Positions 17,796 to 26,113 of a stretch of 64,000 nt of DNA are shown in pieces. Origin of the DNA: Salimicrobium album (GTDB lineage: Bacteria > Bacillota > Bacilli > Bacillales > Halobacillaceae); contig NZ_FNOS01000003.1 of NCBI RefSeq assembly GCF_900107115.1, positions 124,001 through 188,000 on the forward strand. Reading direction: 5' to 3'. The notes beneath the pieces are model-generated. The model was not told the origin of the DNA. It made no database searches and saw only the letters and a program-made list of their open reading frames with translations. Position 1 is the first letter of the stretch; each line of letters begins with the position of its first letter. Position numbers and translations under genes: made by a program.

Positions 17796-17816
17796 AAAAA
17801 AAGGTACACGTGTACC
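17796..17816 (-). terminator. Second, shorter terminator-like hairpin in the rib leader
   Basis: The perfect 14-base palindrome GGTACACGTGTACC is directly followed on the minus strand by seven T. It lies between the FMN aptamer and the main leader terminator. Confidence 0.5.
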
Positions 17817-17821
17817 AGGAT

Positions 17822-17964
17822 TAGAATAATCTTTCTCCCATCCAGACTTTAACTGTCGGCTTTGGAATTTCACCAAATCAGGGGGAATACGCTCTTCCCC
17901 GTCGCGGGCTGAGGACGTTACTCCATTACCGCCGGCTAGGAATTTCACCTGACCCCGAAAGATA
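17822..17964 (-). ncRNA. FMN riboswitch (RFN element)
   Basis: On the minus strand the conserved blocks appear in order: CTTTCGGGGTCAGGTGAAA, CCTAGCCGGCGGTAATGGA, CAGCCCGCGACGGG, TGATTTGGTGAAATTCC, AAGCCGACAGTTAAAGTCTG and GGGAGAAAGAT. This is the full RFN pattern. Binding of FMN should favour the downstream terminator and shut off the rib-phr operon. Confidence 0.97.
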
Positions 17965-17983
17965 CTGTATTGAATTACTTCTT

Positions 17984-18012
17984 ACTATATAGGATGAGAG
18001 GAAAATCTGCAA
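17984..18012 (-). promoter_or_regulatory. Promoter of the rib-phr operon
   Basis: On the minus strand TTGCAG and TATAGT are separated by 17 bases, about 20 bases upstream of the riboswitch. Confidence 0.75.
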
Positions 18013-18040
18013 TCCTTTTGCTTCACAGCCTTTTCACAAA

Positions 18041-18059
18041 AAGGAAACGGTTGCAAAAT
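18041..18059. promoter_or_regulatory. LacI-type operator upstream of the alpha-glucosidase gene (site 1)
   Basis: GGAAACGGTTGCAAAA has the central CG with A-rich and TTGCA flanks shared by the sites at 18089, 57037, 61301 and 61380. It overlaps the -35 box of the alpha-glucosidase promoter. Confidence 0.5.
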
Positions 18060-18079
18060 CACACCCTTTCCGATATGCT
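18051..18079 (+). promoter_or_regulatory. Promoter of the alpha-glucosidase gene
   Basis: TTGCAA and TATGCT are separated by 17 bases. The boxes sit between two LacI-type operators. Confidence 0.65.
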
Positions 18080-18088
18080 ATGCTTAGT

Positions 18089-18108
18089 TTGCGAAAACGA
18101 TTGCACAA
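18089..18108. promoter_or_regulatory. LacI-type operator downstream of the -10 box (site 2)
   Basis: TTGCGAAAACGATTGCACAA: on the opposite strand TGCAATCGTTTTCGCA has the same core as the sites upstream of the sugar ABC operon. It lies where a bound repressor would block the start of transcription. Confidence 0.6.
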
Positions 18109-18186
18109 TTTTGATGTGAGGCAAGCAGGTGATGATCCATCCGGATAAAATCGCAGTTTTTGAAATGAGAAGAGGAGTGAGTGAGT

Positions 18187-19836
18187 ATGGAACGTAAATG
18201 GTGGAAAGAGGCCGTCGGCTACCAGGTGTATCCGCGGAGTTTCCAGGACTCCGACGGGGACGGTATCGGAGATCTGCAGGGAATGATCAGCCGTCTCGAC
18301 TATTTGAAGGACCTGGGCATTGATTTTATCTGGATCTGTCCGATGTACAAATCGCCGCTTGACGATAACGGCTATGATATTTCGGATTATAAGGATATTC
18401 TTCAGTACTTCGGTACGATGGAGGACTTCGATCAGCTTCTCGAAGAAGTACATAACCGCGACATGCGCCTGATCATCGACCTCGTTCTGAATCACACGAG
18501 CGATGAACATCCGTGGTTCCTTGAATCGAAATCTTCGAAACAGAGCCCCAAACGCGACTGGTATATATGGAGAGACGGACGCGACGGCGGACCACCGAAC
18601 AACTGGGAAAGTATATTCGACGGGTCGGCCTGGAAGTATGATGAAGCGACGGAACAGTACTTCCTCCATATCTTCTCGGAACGCCAGCCCGATTTGAACT
18701 GGGAAAACGGCGAAGTGCGCCGCGAACTTTACGACACTGTCAACTGGTGGCTGGAGAAAGGAATCGACGGTTTCCGCATTGACGCAATCAGTCATATCAA
18801 GAAGCGTCCCGGTCTTCCCGATATGCCGAACCCCGAGCACAAACAGTATGTATCGAGCTTTGATATGCACATGAATCAGGAGGGCATCCACGAGTTCCTT
18901 CAGGAATTCAAAGAAGAAACATACGGAAAGTACGACGCGGTTTCTGTCGGGGAAGCCAACGGAGTGAGCGCGGATGAAGCACATCTCTGGGTCGGGGATG
19001 AGGGGAAAATGGACATGATTTTCCAGTTTGAACATCTTGATCTCTGGGACCAGGAAGGCGGTACGGGGCTTGATGTGCCGGCGTTGAAACACGTCCTTAC
19101 GAAATGGCAGAAAGGACTCGAAGGAGACGGCTGGAACGCTCTGTTCATCGAAAATCACGACAAAGCACGTGCTGTGTCCACGTGGGGAGACGACGGGGAG
19201 TTTTGGAAAGAAAGTGCCACGTCGCTTGCCACCATGTATTTCCTGATGCAGGGTACTCCCTTCATTTATCAGGGACAGGAAATCGGTATGACAAACGCCG
19301 GATTCACTTCCATCGACGACTATGACGATGTGGCGGCGAAGAACTTCTATACTGCCAAAAAGGCACAGGGATGGAAAGAAGAGGAGATACTTCAAAACCT
19401 CAGGGAAACTTCCCGGGACAACAGCCGGACGCCGATGCAGTGGGAGAACAGCCGCAATGCCGGATTCACTTCAGGCCGCCCCTGGATAAAAATCAACCCG
19501 GATTATAAGCAGGTGAACGTGGAAGATCAGCAGGAGGACGCAACATCGATTCTGAACTACTATCGACAGCTGATCCGGCTGAAAAAGTCGTATGATTTAT
19601 TCACATACGGAAGATATGATCTGCTGGAGGAAACCGATCCCGCTCTTTACGCTTATACGAGAACGCTCGGTGATCACCAGGCAGTGATTATCGCAAACCT
19701 CTCCGACACCTGTTCCTCCCTTCCGCCGGAAGCAGGTGTAAGAGGAGAAGATCTCCTTCTGCATAATTACCGTTATCTCTCTGATGAATCCATTATCCGT
19801 CCTTTTGAAGCACGGGTATATAAAAGAGAATGGTGA
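18187..19836 (+). CDS. GH13 alpha-glucosidase (oligo-1,6-glucosidase/maltase family)
   Basis: This intracellular enzyme of the MalL/GH13_31 type hydrolyses small alpha-glucosides. The (beta/alpha)8 motifs are clear: VYPRSFQDSDGDGIGDL, DLVLNHTSDEHPWF, the nucleophile D199 in GFRIDAISH, the acid/base E256 in SVGEANGV, and D325 in FIENHDKAR. The residue after the nucleophile is alanine (A200) rather than the valine of strict isomaltases, which points to alpha-1,4 activity. ATG 18187 has AGAGGAG nine bases ahead. Operators on both sides of its promoter suggest control by a MalR-like LacI repressor; the only such gene here is at 57072-58094. Confidence 0.93.
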   Translation: MERKWWKEAVGYQVYPRSFQDSDGDGIGDLQGMISRLDYLKDLGIDFIWICPMYKSPLDDNGYDISDYKDILQYFGTMEDFDQLLEEVHNRDMRLIIDLVLNHTSDEHPWFLESKSSKQSPKRDWYIWRDGRDGGPPNNWESIFDGSAWKYDEATEQYFLHIFSERQPDLNWENGEVRRELYDTVNWWLEKGIDGFRIDAISHIKKRPGLPDMPNPEHKQYVSSFDMHMNQEGIHEFLQEFKEETYGKYDAVSVGEANGVSADEAHLWVGDEGKMDMIFQFEHLDLWDQEGGTGLDVPALKHVLTKWQKGLEGDGWNALFIENHDKARAVSTWGDDGEFWKESATSLATMYFLMQGTPFIYQGQEIGMTNAGFTSIDDYDDVAAKNFYTAKKAQGWKEEEILQNLRETSRDNSRTPMQWENSRNAGFTSGRPWIKINPDYKQVNVEDQQEDATSILNYYRQLIRLKKSYDLFTYGRYDLLEETDPALYAYTRTLGDHQAVIIANLSDTCSSLPPEAGVRGEDLLLHNYRYLSDESIIRPFEARVYKREW

Positions 19837-19858
19837 CTAATATTTCCGCGAGTAAGAA

Positions 19859-19905
19859 AGGCCTCCACGAATCCTGAGCGGTTTCGTAGAGGCCTTCTGA
19901 TTTCT
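19859..19905. terminator. Terminator between alpha-glucosidase and wecG/tagA genes
   Basis: The stem AGGCCTCCACGAA/TTTCGTAGAGGCCT is followed by TCTGATTTCTTTTTC. It lies between convergent genes. Confidence 0.85.
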
Positions 19906-19915
19906 TTTTCCTGTT

Positions 19916-20629
19916 TTAGAGGCTTTTAGTAAGGACACAAAAAGCGAATTTCGGCAAAGCGAGCTGGCGTTTGATCCGTTTCGGATCGGAAACCAGCCGG
20001 TACAGCCATTCCACATTCAAATCCCGGTACAGTTTCGGAGCCTTCTTCTCTTTGCCGGCCCACACATCGAAACTTCCTCCGACGCCCTGAAATACTTTCA
20101 CCCCGAGCTTTTCTTTGTTGCGACGAATCCAGAGCTCCTGCTTCGGACTTCCGAGTGCTACAAACAGAACGTCAGCCTGACAATCCTGAATTTGCTGCAC
20201 TACCTGGTCTTCGTCCCCGTCAAAACCGTTTTCATATCCTGCCACGGTAATGTCGGGATGGTGTTTTTCAATGTTGTCCCTCGCTTTTGATACAACATCT
20301 TCTTCCGCCCCGTATAGAAACACGCGCAAGTTTTTCTGTTCGGCAAAGTGCAGGAGGTAACTCATCATGTCTATACCGGTCACCCGTTCACTTATCTTCC
20401 CGCCTCTCCATTTGGAGGCCCATACGATTCCTATTCCATCAGGAATCTGTAAAGTGGAGGAATTGATAAGCTCACGCACGTTTTCGTCCTTACAGGCTTC
20501 CATTACTTTCTCCGGATTGACAGCGACGATGGTCGACTGCTCCCCCGAAACGATATTCCTTGATATTTCACTGATCACCCGTTTATAGGTGACAGGCGCC
20601 ACGTCGACGCCCAAAAAAGTTTCCTTCAT
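19916..20629 (-). CDS. WecG/TagA/CpsF family glycosyltransferase
   Basis: The family transfers ManNAc or ManNAcA from UDP onto undecaprenyl-linked GlcNAc at the inner membrane face. Diagnostic motifs are NPEKVMEACKDENVRELINSS, IPDGIGIVWASKWRGG, ERVTGIDMMSYLL, LYGAEEDVV, VALGSPKQELWIRRN and QGVGGSFDVWAG, plus APKLYRDLNVEWLYRL at the C-terminus. ATG 20629 overlaps the stop codon of the upstream dehydrogenase gene as TGATG. Because that neighbour makes UDP-ManNAcA, this enzyme may be a WecG-like ManNAcA transferase rather than a TagA-like ManNAc transferase; that is inference. Confidence 0.9.
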   Translation of the reverse strand: MKETFLGVDVAPVTYKRVISEISRNIVSGEQSTIVAVNPEKVMEACKDENVRELINSSTLQIPDGIGIVWASKWRGGKISERVTGIDMMSYLLHFAEQKNLRVFLYGAEEDVVSKARDNIEKHHPDITVAGYENGFDGDEDQVVQQIQDCQADVLFVALGSPKQELWIRRNKEKLGVKVFQGVGGSFDVWAGKEKKAPKLYRDLNVEWLYRLVSDPKRIKRQLALPKFAFCVLTKSL

Positions 20630-21912
20630 CATTCTCCGAGAACCTCCAGTCCGCTCAGGTCCCCGATCGGATAGATTCTCGTATCGCCTTTCGCTTCCGG
20701 AAGGCAATTCCGCATATCGAGAACGACCGGGGTCTTCATGCGGTCTTCAAAGATAGAGGTATCCATCTTTTTGTATTCACTGTGATCGACCAGCACGAGG
20801 GCCACGTCTGCTTTTTCCAGAGACTCCTCGAGAGGGTGGATCCGCAGCGGAACCTGGTCTTCCGTGACGTAAGGGTCGTGACAGAAGACTTTATAGTTCT
20901 TCTTATTGTTCACCAGTTTAAAGACGACATCAATCGCCGGGCTTCCGCGTACATCGTCCACGTCGCCTTTGTAGCTGAGTCCGAAAACAGCTATTTTCGG
21001 GTTGGATATGTTCTTTGTGAGTTTTTCGATCTGGGAGAGGACGAATTCAGGCATCGAGTTATTGATTTCTCTCGCTGTCTGCATCAGAGGCGAAACATCT
21101 TTCGCTTTTTCTATAACGAAATAAGGATCGACCGGAATACAGTGCCCTCCGACGCCGGGACCAGGTTCATGCAGTTCCACTCTCGGGTGCACGTTGGCAA
21201 GGCGGATCACTTCGTGAGCGTTGACATCGAGCTCCGCCGAAATTTTGGCCAGCTCATTGGCCAGCGCTATATTTACATCCCGGTACGTATTTTCCATAAG
21301 CTTGGACATCTCAGCAGTAATCGCCGTCGTCTCTATAATTTCCCCTTCAAGAAAGAGTTTATATACTTCCGCTACCTTTGCCGCCGCCTCTTTTGTATAG
21401 CCGCCGATAATAAGCGTGTTTTCTTTTATCTCTTTCATGACACTCCCCGGAATCACCCGCTCGGGACAGTGGGCCAGGTATATTTCATTGGCAGCCACGT
21501 CCCAGCCGGCTTCTTCAAGCACAGGAGCCACTTTATCCTGTATCGTGCGCGGCGGGACGGTGGATTCGACAATGACTGCGTTCCCTTTATTCAAATACGG
21601 AAGGATGCTCTTCACTGCCTGTTCAACGTAAGTGATATTCGCCGATTCATCATCATAAACAGGAGTCGGGACAGCCACGATGAATACATCCGCCTCTTGG
21701 GGCTCTCCACCTGCAGTTAAACGGCCGGAACTGACCACGCCGCTGACCAGATCCCCCAGGCCCGGCTCCTCAATAAGGATGCTGCCTCCCTGAAGATTAT
21801 CGATCACTTTTTCGTCTATATCAACTCCGTGTACGTTCATACCGGCCTCGGCAAGCACTCCCGAAATCGGGAGCCCGATGTGACCGAGTCCCACTACACA
21901 TATGTTTTTCAT
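20629..21912 (-). CDS. wecC: UDP-N-acetyl-D-mannosamine dehydrogenase family protein
   Basis: It oxidises UDP-ManNAc to UDP-ManNAcA with two NAD+. The NAD site ICVVGLGHIGLP, VAVPTPVYDD, ESTVPPRT, CPERVIPGS, the substrate block ENTYRDVNIALANELAKI, RLANVHPRVELHEPGPGVG and the catalytic cysteine in GGHCIPVDPYF match WecC better than UDP-glucose dehydrogenases. Length 427 is usual. GGAGGAG precedes the paired ATGs at 21915/21912. It is coupled to the downstream glycosyltransferase, forming a two-gene surface polysaccharide module. Confidence 0.88.
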   Translation of the reverse strand: MKNICVVGLGHIGLPISGVLAEAGMNVHGVDIDEKVIDNLQGGSILIEEPGLGDLVSGVVSSGRLTAGGEPQEADVFIVAVPTPVYDDESANITYVEQAVKSILPYLNKGNAVIVESTVPPRTIQDKVAPVLEEAGWDVAANEIYLAHCPERVIPGSVMKEIKENTLIIGGYTKEAAAKVAEVYKLFLEGEIIETTAITAEMSKLMENTYRDVNIALANELAKISAELDVNAHEVIRLANVHPRVELHEPGPGVGGHCIPVDPYFVIEKAKDVSPLMQTAREINNSMPEFVLSQIEKLTKNISNPKIAVFGLSYKGDVDDVRGSPAIDVVFKLVNNKKNYKVFCHDPYVTEDQVPLRIHPLEESLEKADVALVLVDHSEYKKMDTSIFEDRMKTPVVLDMRNCLPEAKGDTRIYPIGDLSGLEVLGE

Positions 21913-22050
21913 CATTCACTCCTCCGGATTCCTTATTATCTCCTCGTAACCATTGACAGCAATTATTACTTACTACGGTACTTATCCTCTTCCCCTGTGA
22001 CAAAGAAACACCCGGATATTCCGGAAACATCGTAAAACTATGACCCCCGG

Positions 22051-22500
22051 TTATTTCGATACCGTAAGGTCAGGCTCCAGCGTAAGTTTCACGTTCCCCG
22101 CAATCGCTCTTGAAATCATACAGGAGGATTCCGCTTTGTGGGCCAGCTTACGCAGCTTTTCAAGTTCAGACTCGGAGGCCCCCTTTTCAAGGGCGACTCT
22201 CGGACGGTGAATGATCTCTTCATAAGTTATAACACCGTTCGTAACGCTTACAACACCTTCCGAGTCCATATCCATTTCTTTAACCGGAAGCTCAGCCCGT
22301 TCCATCATAGCTGCTAACGTTATTATATAGCACGTAGATGCCGCTCCAAGCAGCATCTCGTCAGGATTTGTCCCCTGACCCGGTCCGTCCATTTCTTCCG
22401 GAATGGAAATTTCCGTCTTCAGCTTATCGGCTTCGATTGTTCCGACCGACCCCCGTCCTCCGGGCCACGTCGATTTCATATGAAAATGATGCTTTGTCAT
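22051..22500 (-). CDS. OsmC family peroxiredoxin
   Basis: OsmC/Ohr-fold proteins reduce organic hydroperoxides with two cysteines. Both are present: C57 in GAASTCYIITLAAMM and a second in KAESSCMISRAI. The start overlaps the stop of the preceding small gene (TAATG), so translation is coupled. It is the third gene of the Mn2+-riboswitch operon with the TerC protein, linking peroxide defence to manganese. Confidence 0.9.
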   Translation of the reverse strand: MTKHHFHMKSTWPGGRGSVGTIEADKLKTEISIPEEMDGPGQGTNPDEMLLGAASTCYIITLAAMMERAELPVKEMDMDSEGVVSVTNGVITYEEIIHRPRVALEKGASESELEKLRKLAHKAESSCMISRAIAGNVKLTLEPDLTVSK

Positions 22501-22691
22501 TATTGTTCCTCCTTCCGGTCTTTTTGAAACCTGAGCACTTTCCCATTGAGGCTTTGGATCATAAGTTCCACCTGTTCGAGATCCTCTTCGTCTACAGGAC
22601 TGTCCATGGACTGGACTACGTCGTTCAGCATGGACACCCTGTTTTTAATGTAGTAAAACTGTTCGTCTTTACCTTCGAGCGCTTTACCCAT
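22500..22691 (-). CDS. SE1561-like small protein
   Basis: A 63-residue acidic, helical protein (MGKALEGKDEQFYYIKNRVSMLNDVV and SPVDEEDLEQVELMIQSLNGKV) that resembles the SE1561 family of small Firmicutes proteins. Its function is unknown. It sits between the TerC and OsmC genes and its stop codon overlaps the osmC start. Confidence 0.65.
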   Translation of the reverse strand: MGKALEGKDEQFYYIKNRVSMLNDVVQSMDSPVDEEDLEQVELMIQSLNGKVLRFQKDRKEEQ

Positions 22692-22705
22692 TCTATTTCC
22701 TCTCC

Positions 22706-23488
22706 TTACTGACTATTCCCGCTTTTCTTTCTCCCGGACAAAAACCAGCCGGCTGCCGCAATACCTACGAGCACGGTATAAAACGTGATTTTCCAAAGTG
22801 CCGAGTGCGCAAAGCTTTCGTTAAGAATCTGAATGTTCGGATGGGCAAGAGTGGATATGACCAATTTTACACCGACCCACCCTACAATAACAAAAGCTGC
22901 GATTTCAAGGCCGGGACGGTCATGCAGAATTCTGACGAATACGTTGGCCGCGAATCTCATGATGATAATACCGATCATCCCGCCTGCAAGGATAACGGCG
23001 AACTGTCCTCCGTCGAGACTCCCGACCGTCGGGAGCTCCGTTTCGGGAAGGGTTACGGCAAGTGCGACAGCGGCGAGGATGGAGTCGACCGCAAAGGCGA
23101 GATCGGCGAACTCCACTTTCACTACCGTAATCCAGAAGCCTTTCCCTTTCGATGTTTCATCGTACGCGGGTTCTTCGTCCTCCTCTTCTCCGTTTCCTTT
23201 CGCTTTCCATTTATCATAAAGGTTCTTTCCTGCAATAAATAACAGATAGGCTGCGCCGAGAGCCTGGACCTGCCAGACGTCCACAAGAAAAGAAATGACG
23301 AACAGCGATGCAAAACGAAGAATGAACGCGCCGACCAGGCCGTAAAATAAAGCTTTCTTTCTTTTCTCGGGCGGCAGATGTTTCACCATGATTGCCAGCA
23401 CGAGCGCGTTGTCGGCCGCCAGTATCCCCTCGAGTCCTACGAGTACAATCAGTACCCAGCCATATTCAATCAGTAATTGTGCTTCCAT
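22706..23488 (-). CDS. ykoY: TerC family membrane protein (YkoY/MeeY-like)
   Basis: Seven to nine membrane segments are seen. The TerC metal motifs EGILAADNALVLAIMVKHLP and VEFADLAFAVDSILAAVAL each contain conserved acidic residues in the membrane. An acidic cytoplasmic loop (GNGEEEDEEPAYDE) separates the halves. In B. subtilis, YkoY/YceF act in manganese export that metalates secreted enzymes. The Mn2+ riboswitch directly upstream supports a manganese role here. First gene of an operon with SE1561-like and osmC genes. Confidence 0.92.
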   Translation of the reverse strand: MEAQLLIEYGWVLIVLVGLEGILAADNALVLAIMVKHLPPEKRKKALFYGLVGAFILRFASLFVISFLVDVWQVQALGAAYLLFIAGKNLYDKWKAKGNGEEEDEEPAYDETSKGKGFWITVVKVEFADLAFAVDSILAAVALAVTLPETELPTVGSLDGGQFAVILAGGMIGIIIMRFAANVFVRILHDRPGLEIAAFVIVGWVGVKLVISTLAHPNIQILNESFAHSALWKITFYTVLVGIAAAGWFLSGRKKSGNSQ

Positions 23489-23535
23489 AACATTCCGCTC
23501 TCCTTATTAATCGATTCCCGGTAAAGAGCAGAGCA

Positions 23536-23650
23536 TAAAAAAGAGACCTCTGCCCTTCCCGGACAAAGGTCTCGCAAACAACGGTCGTTGCCGATAAAAC
23601 CGGAGATTTCTCTCGTATTGACGATTTTATCGAACAGCTACTCCCCTTCT
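23536..23650 (-). ncRNA. yybP-ykoY manganese riboswitch with terminator
   Basis: On the minus strand AAGGGGAGTAGC, then CGTCAATACGAGAGAAATC and TCCGG form the conserved core. It is followed by the terminator GAGACCTTTGTCCGGG/AAGGGCAGAGGTCTC with TTTTTTA. This matches the ykoY leader architecture of Bacillus, in which Mn2+ binding prevents termination. Confidence 0.95.
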
Positions 23651-23656
23651 TTTTTT

Positions 23657-23684
23657 ATCATACCATTTATCCCTTTGAAGTCAA
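23657..23684 (-). promoter_or_regulatory. Promoter of the Mn2+ riboswitch operon
   Basis: On the minus strand TTGACT and TATGAT are separated by 16 bases, just upstream of the aptamer. The remaining DNA to 23852 shows no gene. Confidence 0.7.
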
Positions 23685-23852
23685 CGCTGGAGCGTAAAAA
23701 ACCTCCCTTCTGAAAGCATCTTTCAATTAAAGTCTCCAACAAAACATTTCTTTCCTTACATCTTTCCAGTAAAATGTATTCATGTGATGCTGTAACCCTG
23801 CATTTCTCCCGGCACGTCACTTAAAATCATTTCAGGAAAGGCGGAATATGAA

Positions 23853-24923
23853 ATGCTCCAAAAAAAATGGTTCCAGACAATTATCGCCCTGATAGCAATC
23901 TGCTTATTAATATTATTACTGAATAAAATCCAGTTTTTCTTCCAGCCGATTCTCACCTACATTAGCGCTATCGCCCTTCCGCTTATCGGCGGAGGCGTTC
24001 TCTATTATATTTCAAGACCGCTCGTGGAATGGCTGACACGCGTGAAAGTGCCAAGAGTCCCCGCTATCCTGTTCGTCTTCATTCTTTTTATCGCTGCCGG
24101 CTATCTGGTCGTTCAGTTCATTGCACCAATCGCCCAGCAGCAGTACACGAAATTAATGAACAACATTCCGGAAATGGTCCAGACGGTCGAACAGGGAGTC
24201 GGCTACTGGCAGCAGAATCAGGACATTCTTCCTGAGAGGGTAACGGATACTATCCAGAACTTCACGGATAACCTTGAGTCCTACATACAGGAAGCCTCTG
24301 CGGCTTTCTTCAACATACTTACGAACGTCGTCAGCTTTCTTTTTTCACTTATTCTTGTGCCGTTTTTCCTCTTTTTCATGCTGAAAGACGGACATCGTCT
24401 GCTCCCGTTTCTGAGCGGTTACATGAGAGAGAAGAGCCCTTCTTTCGCAGACAGCTTTGTGCGATGGGCCCGTTCCGTCGACCGTACACTTTACACATTC
24501 ATCCTCGGTCAGCTTACGGTCAGTGTAGCTGTGGGCTTACTTCTTCTGATCGGCTACCTGGCCATAGGTCTGCAGTACTCACTCACGCTGTCCCTGTTCG
24601 CCATGATAATGAACGTCATCCCTTTCATCGGACCTTTTCTCGCAGTCATCCCGGCTCTGATCGTCGCTCTCTTCCAGGATCCGATCATGGTCATCTGGGT
24701 AGCTATCATTACGATAATCGCCCAGCAGGTCGAAGGGAATCTCATTTCACCGAATATAATGGGGAAAGCACTGCATATCCATCCGCTTACGATCATCACT
24801 GTCATACTCGCTGCCGGAAGTCTCGCAGGTTTTCTCGGTTTATTGTTTGCCATACCGACGTACGCACTCATAAAAGCTACCGTTGCGCACTTATACGAAG
24901 AATGGAAGTCTCCCACTGTTTAG
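23853..24923 (+). CDS. AI-2E family transporter
   Basis: A 356-residue polytopic protein of the AI-2E/PerM-type family, with two N-terminal helix pairs, a large periplasm-side region (residues about 90-160) rich in Q and N, and the C-terminal block SLTLSLFAMIMNVIPFIGPF, VEGNLISPNIMGKALHIHPL and LAAGSLAGFLGLLFAIP. Some Bacillales members act as Na+/H+ antiporters, so autoinducer transport cannot be assumed. It is monocistronic. Confidence 0.88.
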   Translation: MLQKKWFQTIIALIAICLLILLLNKIQFFFQPILTYISAIALPLIGGGVLYYISRPLVEWLTRVKVPRVPAILFVFILFIAAGYLVVQFIAPIAQQQYTKLMNNIPEMVQTVEQGVGYWQQNQDILPERVTDTIQNFTDNLESYIQEASAAFFNILTNVVSFLFSLILVPFFLFFMLKDGHRLLPFLSGYMREKSPSFADSFVRWARSVDRTLYTFILGQLTVSVAVGLLLLIGYLAIGLQYSLTLSLFAMIMNVIPFIGPFLAVIPALIVALFQDPIMVIWVAIITIIAQQVEGNLISPNIMGKALHIHPLTIITVILAAGSLAGFLGLLFAIPTYALIKATVAHLYEEWKSPTV

Positions 24924-24943
24924 TGACTGAACTGCAATATATG

Positions 24944-24980
24944 AAAAAGAAGCTGCCGAGGCCCGGCAGCTTCTTCTATT
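24944..24980. terminator. Bidirectional terminator between AI-2E transporter and dctP
   Basis: The stem GAAGCTGCCG/CGGCAGCTTC has TTCTATT on the plus side and TTTTTC on the minus side. Confidence 0.88.
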
Positions 24981-25003
24981 CTGTATATAATTGGTTACAG
25001 GAA

Positions 25004-26113
25004 TTATTCTTCAGAACCGGAACTGTCACCCGTTTCTTCGCCGGAAATTTCACTTATTTCTTTCTCCAGCTTATCGAGAATTTCCCCGTCGACCGTGGAA
25101 ACTTCCTCTCTGTAGAAGTCACGGACGCCCATCGCTTCTTTGCGGAACGCCTCACGCTGTTCTTCCGTCAGTTCTATAACTTCCGTAGCGTTCTCTTCGT
25201 CTTCTTTAATGGTCTTCAGCCATTCCTCGTTCTGGGCTTCCTGTTCCTCATATACCCACTCCTGCATTTCCTGCACAGTCTCGTCTATTGTCTTCTGCAT
25301 TTCTTCATCAAGACCGTCGTACCAGTCGGAGTTCACGGTAGTCATCGCTACATAGTTGTTGTGATTAGAGAGAGTCATGTAATCCTGAACTTCGTGGAAC
25401 GAAGCATCTCCGATGAAAAAGATAGGGTTCTCCTGACCTTCAACGGTACCGCGGTCAAGCGCCGTGTAGAGCTCTCCCCAGCTCATCGACTGCGGGTCGG
25501 CGCCGTAGGCTTTGTAGGATTCCAGAATCAGTGGAGATGTCTGGGTACGCATTTTCAACCCTTCAAAATCTGCAGGTTTTTCGACCTTTTTATTGAAAGT
25601 CCACTGCATCGCCCCTTCAGTCCAGAACGCGAGCGGAGTGATACCATGCTCTTCATATTTGGAACGAAGGTCTTTATTCAGAGCTTCACTCTTGTTCAGG
25701 ACTTCCTGGGTTTTCTTCACACTGTCAGGAAACAGGAAATGCAGAGCGAACAACTGCCCTTCTTTTACCATGTTCCCTGTGAAACCCGGGGACATGACAG
25801 CCATCTCGACAGCTCCTGTTTCAAGCTGTTCCACCTGGTCTGATTCATTACCCAGACCTCCGAATTCATAAGGTTCTATCGTGATTTGACCATCGGTTTT
25901 CTCATTGATACGTTTCCCGAATTCTTCCGCATACTCGTACTGTACCTGGCCATCCACTTCTTCCGTCACCATTCTCCAGGTTTCTGAACCGCCTCCTGAA
26001 GATTCTCCTCCGTCTCCTGAACTTTCTCCGTCACCACCGCCGCCACATGCAGCAAGAAATCCCGACAACGATAAAGCCATGACCCCAGTCAATAAACTCT
26101 TTTTGTTAATAAT
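25004..26113 (-). CDS. dctP: TRAP transporter substrate-binding lipoprotein (DctP family), probable AUU start
   Basis: The mature part has the TRAP-family layout (WRMVTEEVDGQVQYEYAEEF, FEGLKMRTQTSPL, WGELYTALDRGTVEGQENP). It binds an organic acid outside the cell. The lipoprotein signal is complete only if translation starts at ATT 26113: INKKSLLTGVMALSLSGFLAAC gives a basic n-region and lipobox LAAC. GGGGAGG lies eight bases before that ATT, and no ATG, GTG or TTG exists between it and the upstream stop. The first standard start (TTG 26092) would lose the basic residues. A sequencing error is the alternative. First in mRNA order are dctQ and dctM. Confidence 0.85.
   Translation of the reverse strand: MINKKSLLTGVMALSLSGFLAACGGGGDGESSGDGGESSGGGSETWRMVTEEVDGQVQYEYAEEFGKRINEKTDGQITIEPYEFGGLGNESDQVEQLETGAVEMAVMSPGFTGNMVKEGQLFALHFLFPDSVKKTQEVLNKSEALNKDLRSKYEEHGITPLAFWTEGAMQWTFNKKVEKPADFEGLKMRTQTSPLILESYKAYGADPQSMSWGELYTALDRGTVEGQENPIFFIGDASFHEVQDYMTLSNHNNYVAMTTVNSDWYDGLDEEMQKTIDETVQEMQEWVYEEQEAQNEEWLKTIKEDEENATEVIELTEEQREAFRKEAMGVRDFYREEVSTVDGEILDKLEKEISEISGEETGDSSGSEE

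Noticed and set aside
18034-19395. Long minus-strand open frame opposite the alpha-glucosidase gene
   Set aside because: It lies fully on the other strand of a clear GH13 gene with conserved motifs, has no ribosome binding site, and looks like no known family.
23638-23820. Small minus-strand frame beside the Mn2+ riboswitch
   Set aside because: It overlaps the promoter and aptamer, lacks a ribosome binding site and resembles no protein.
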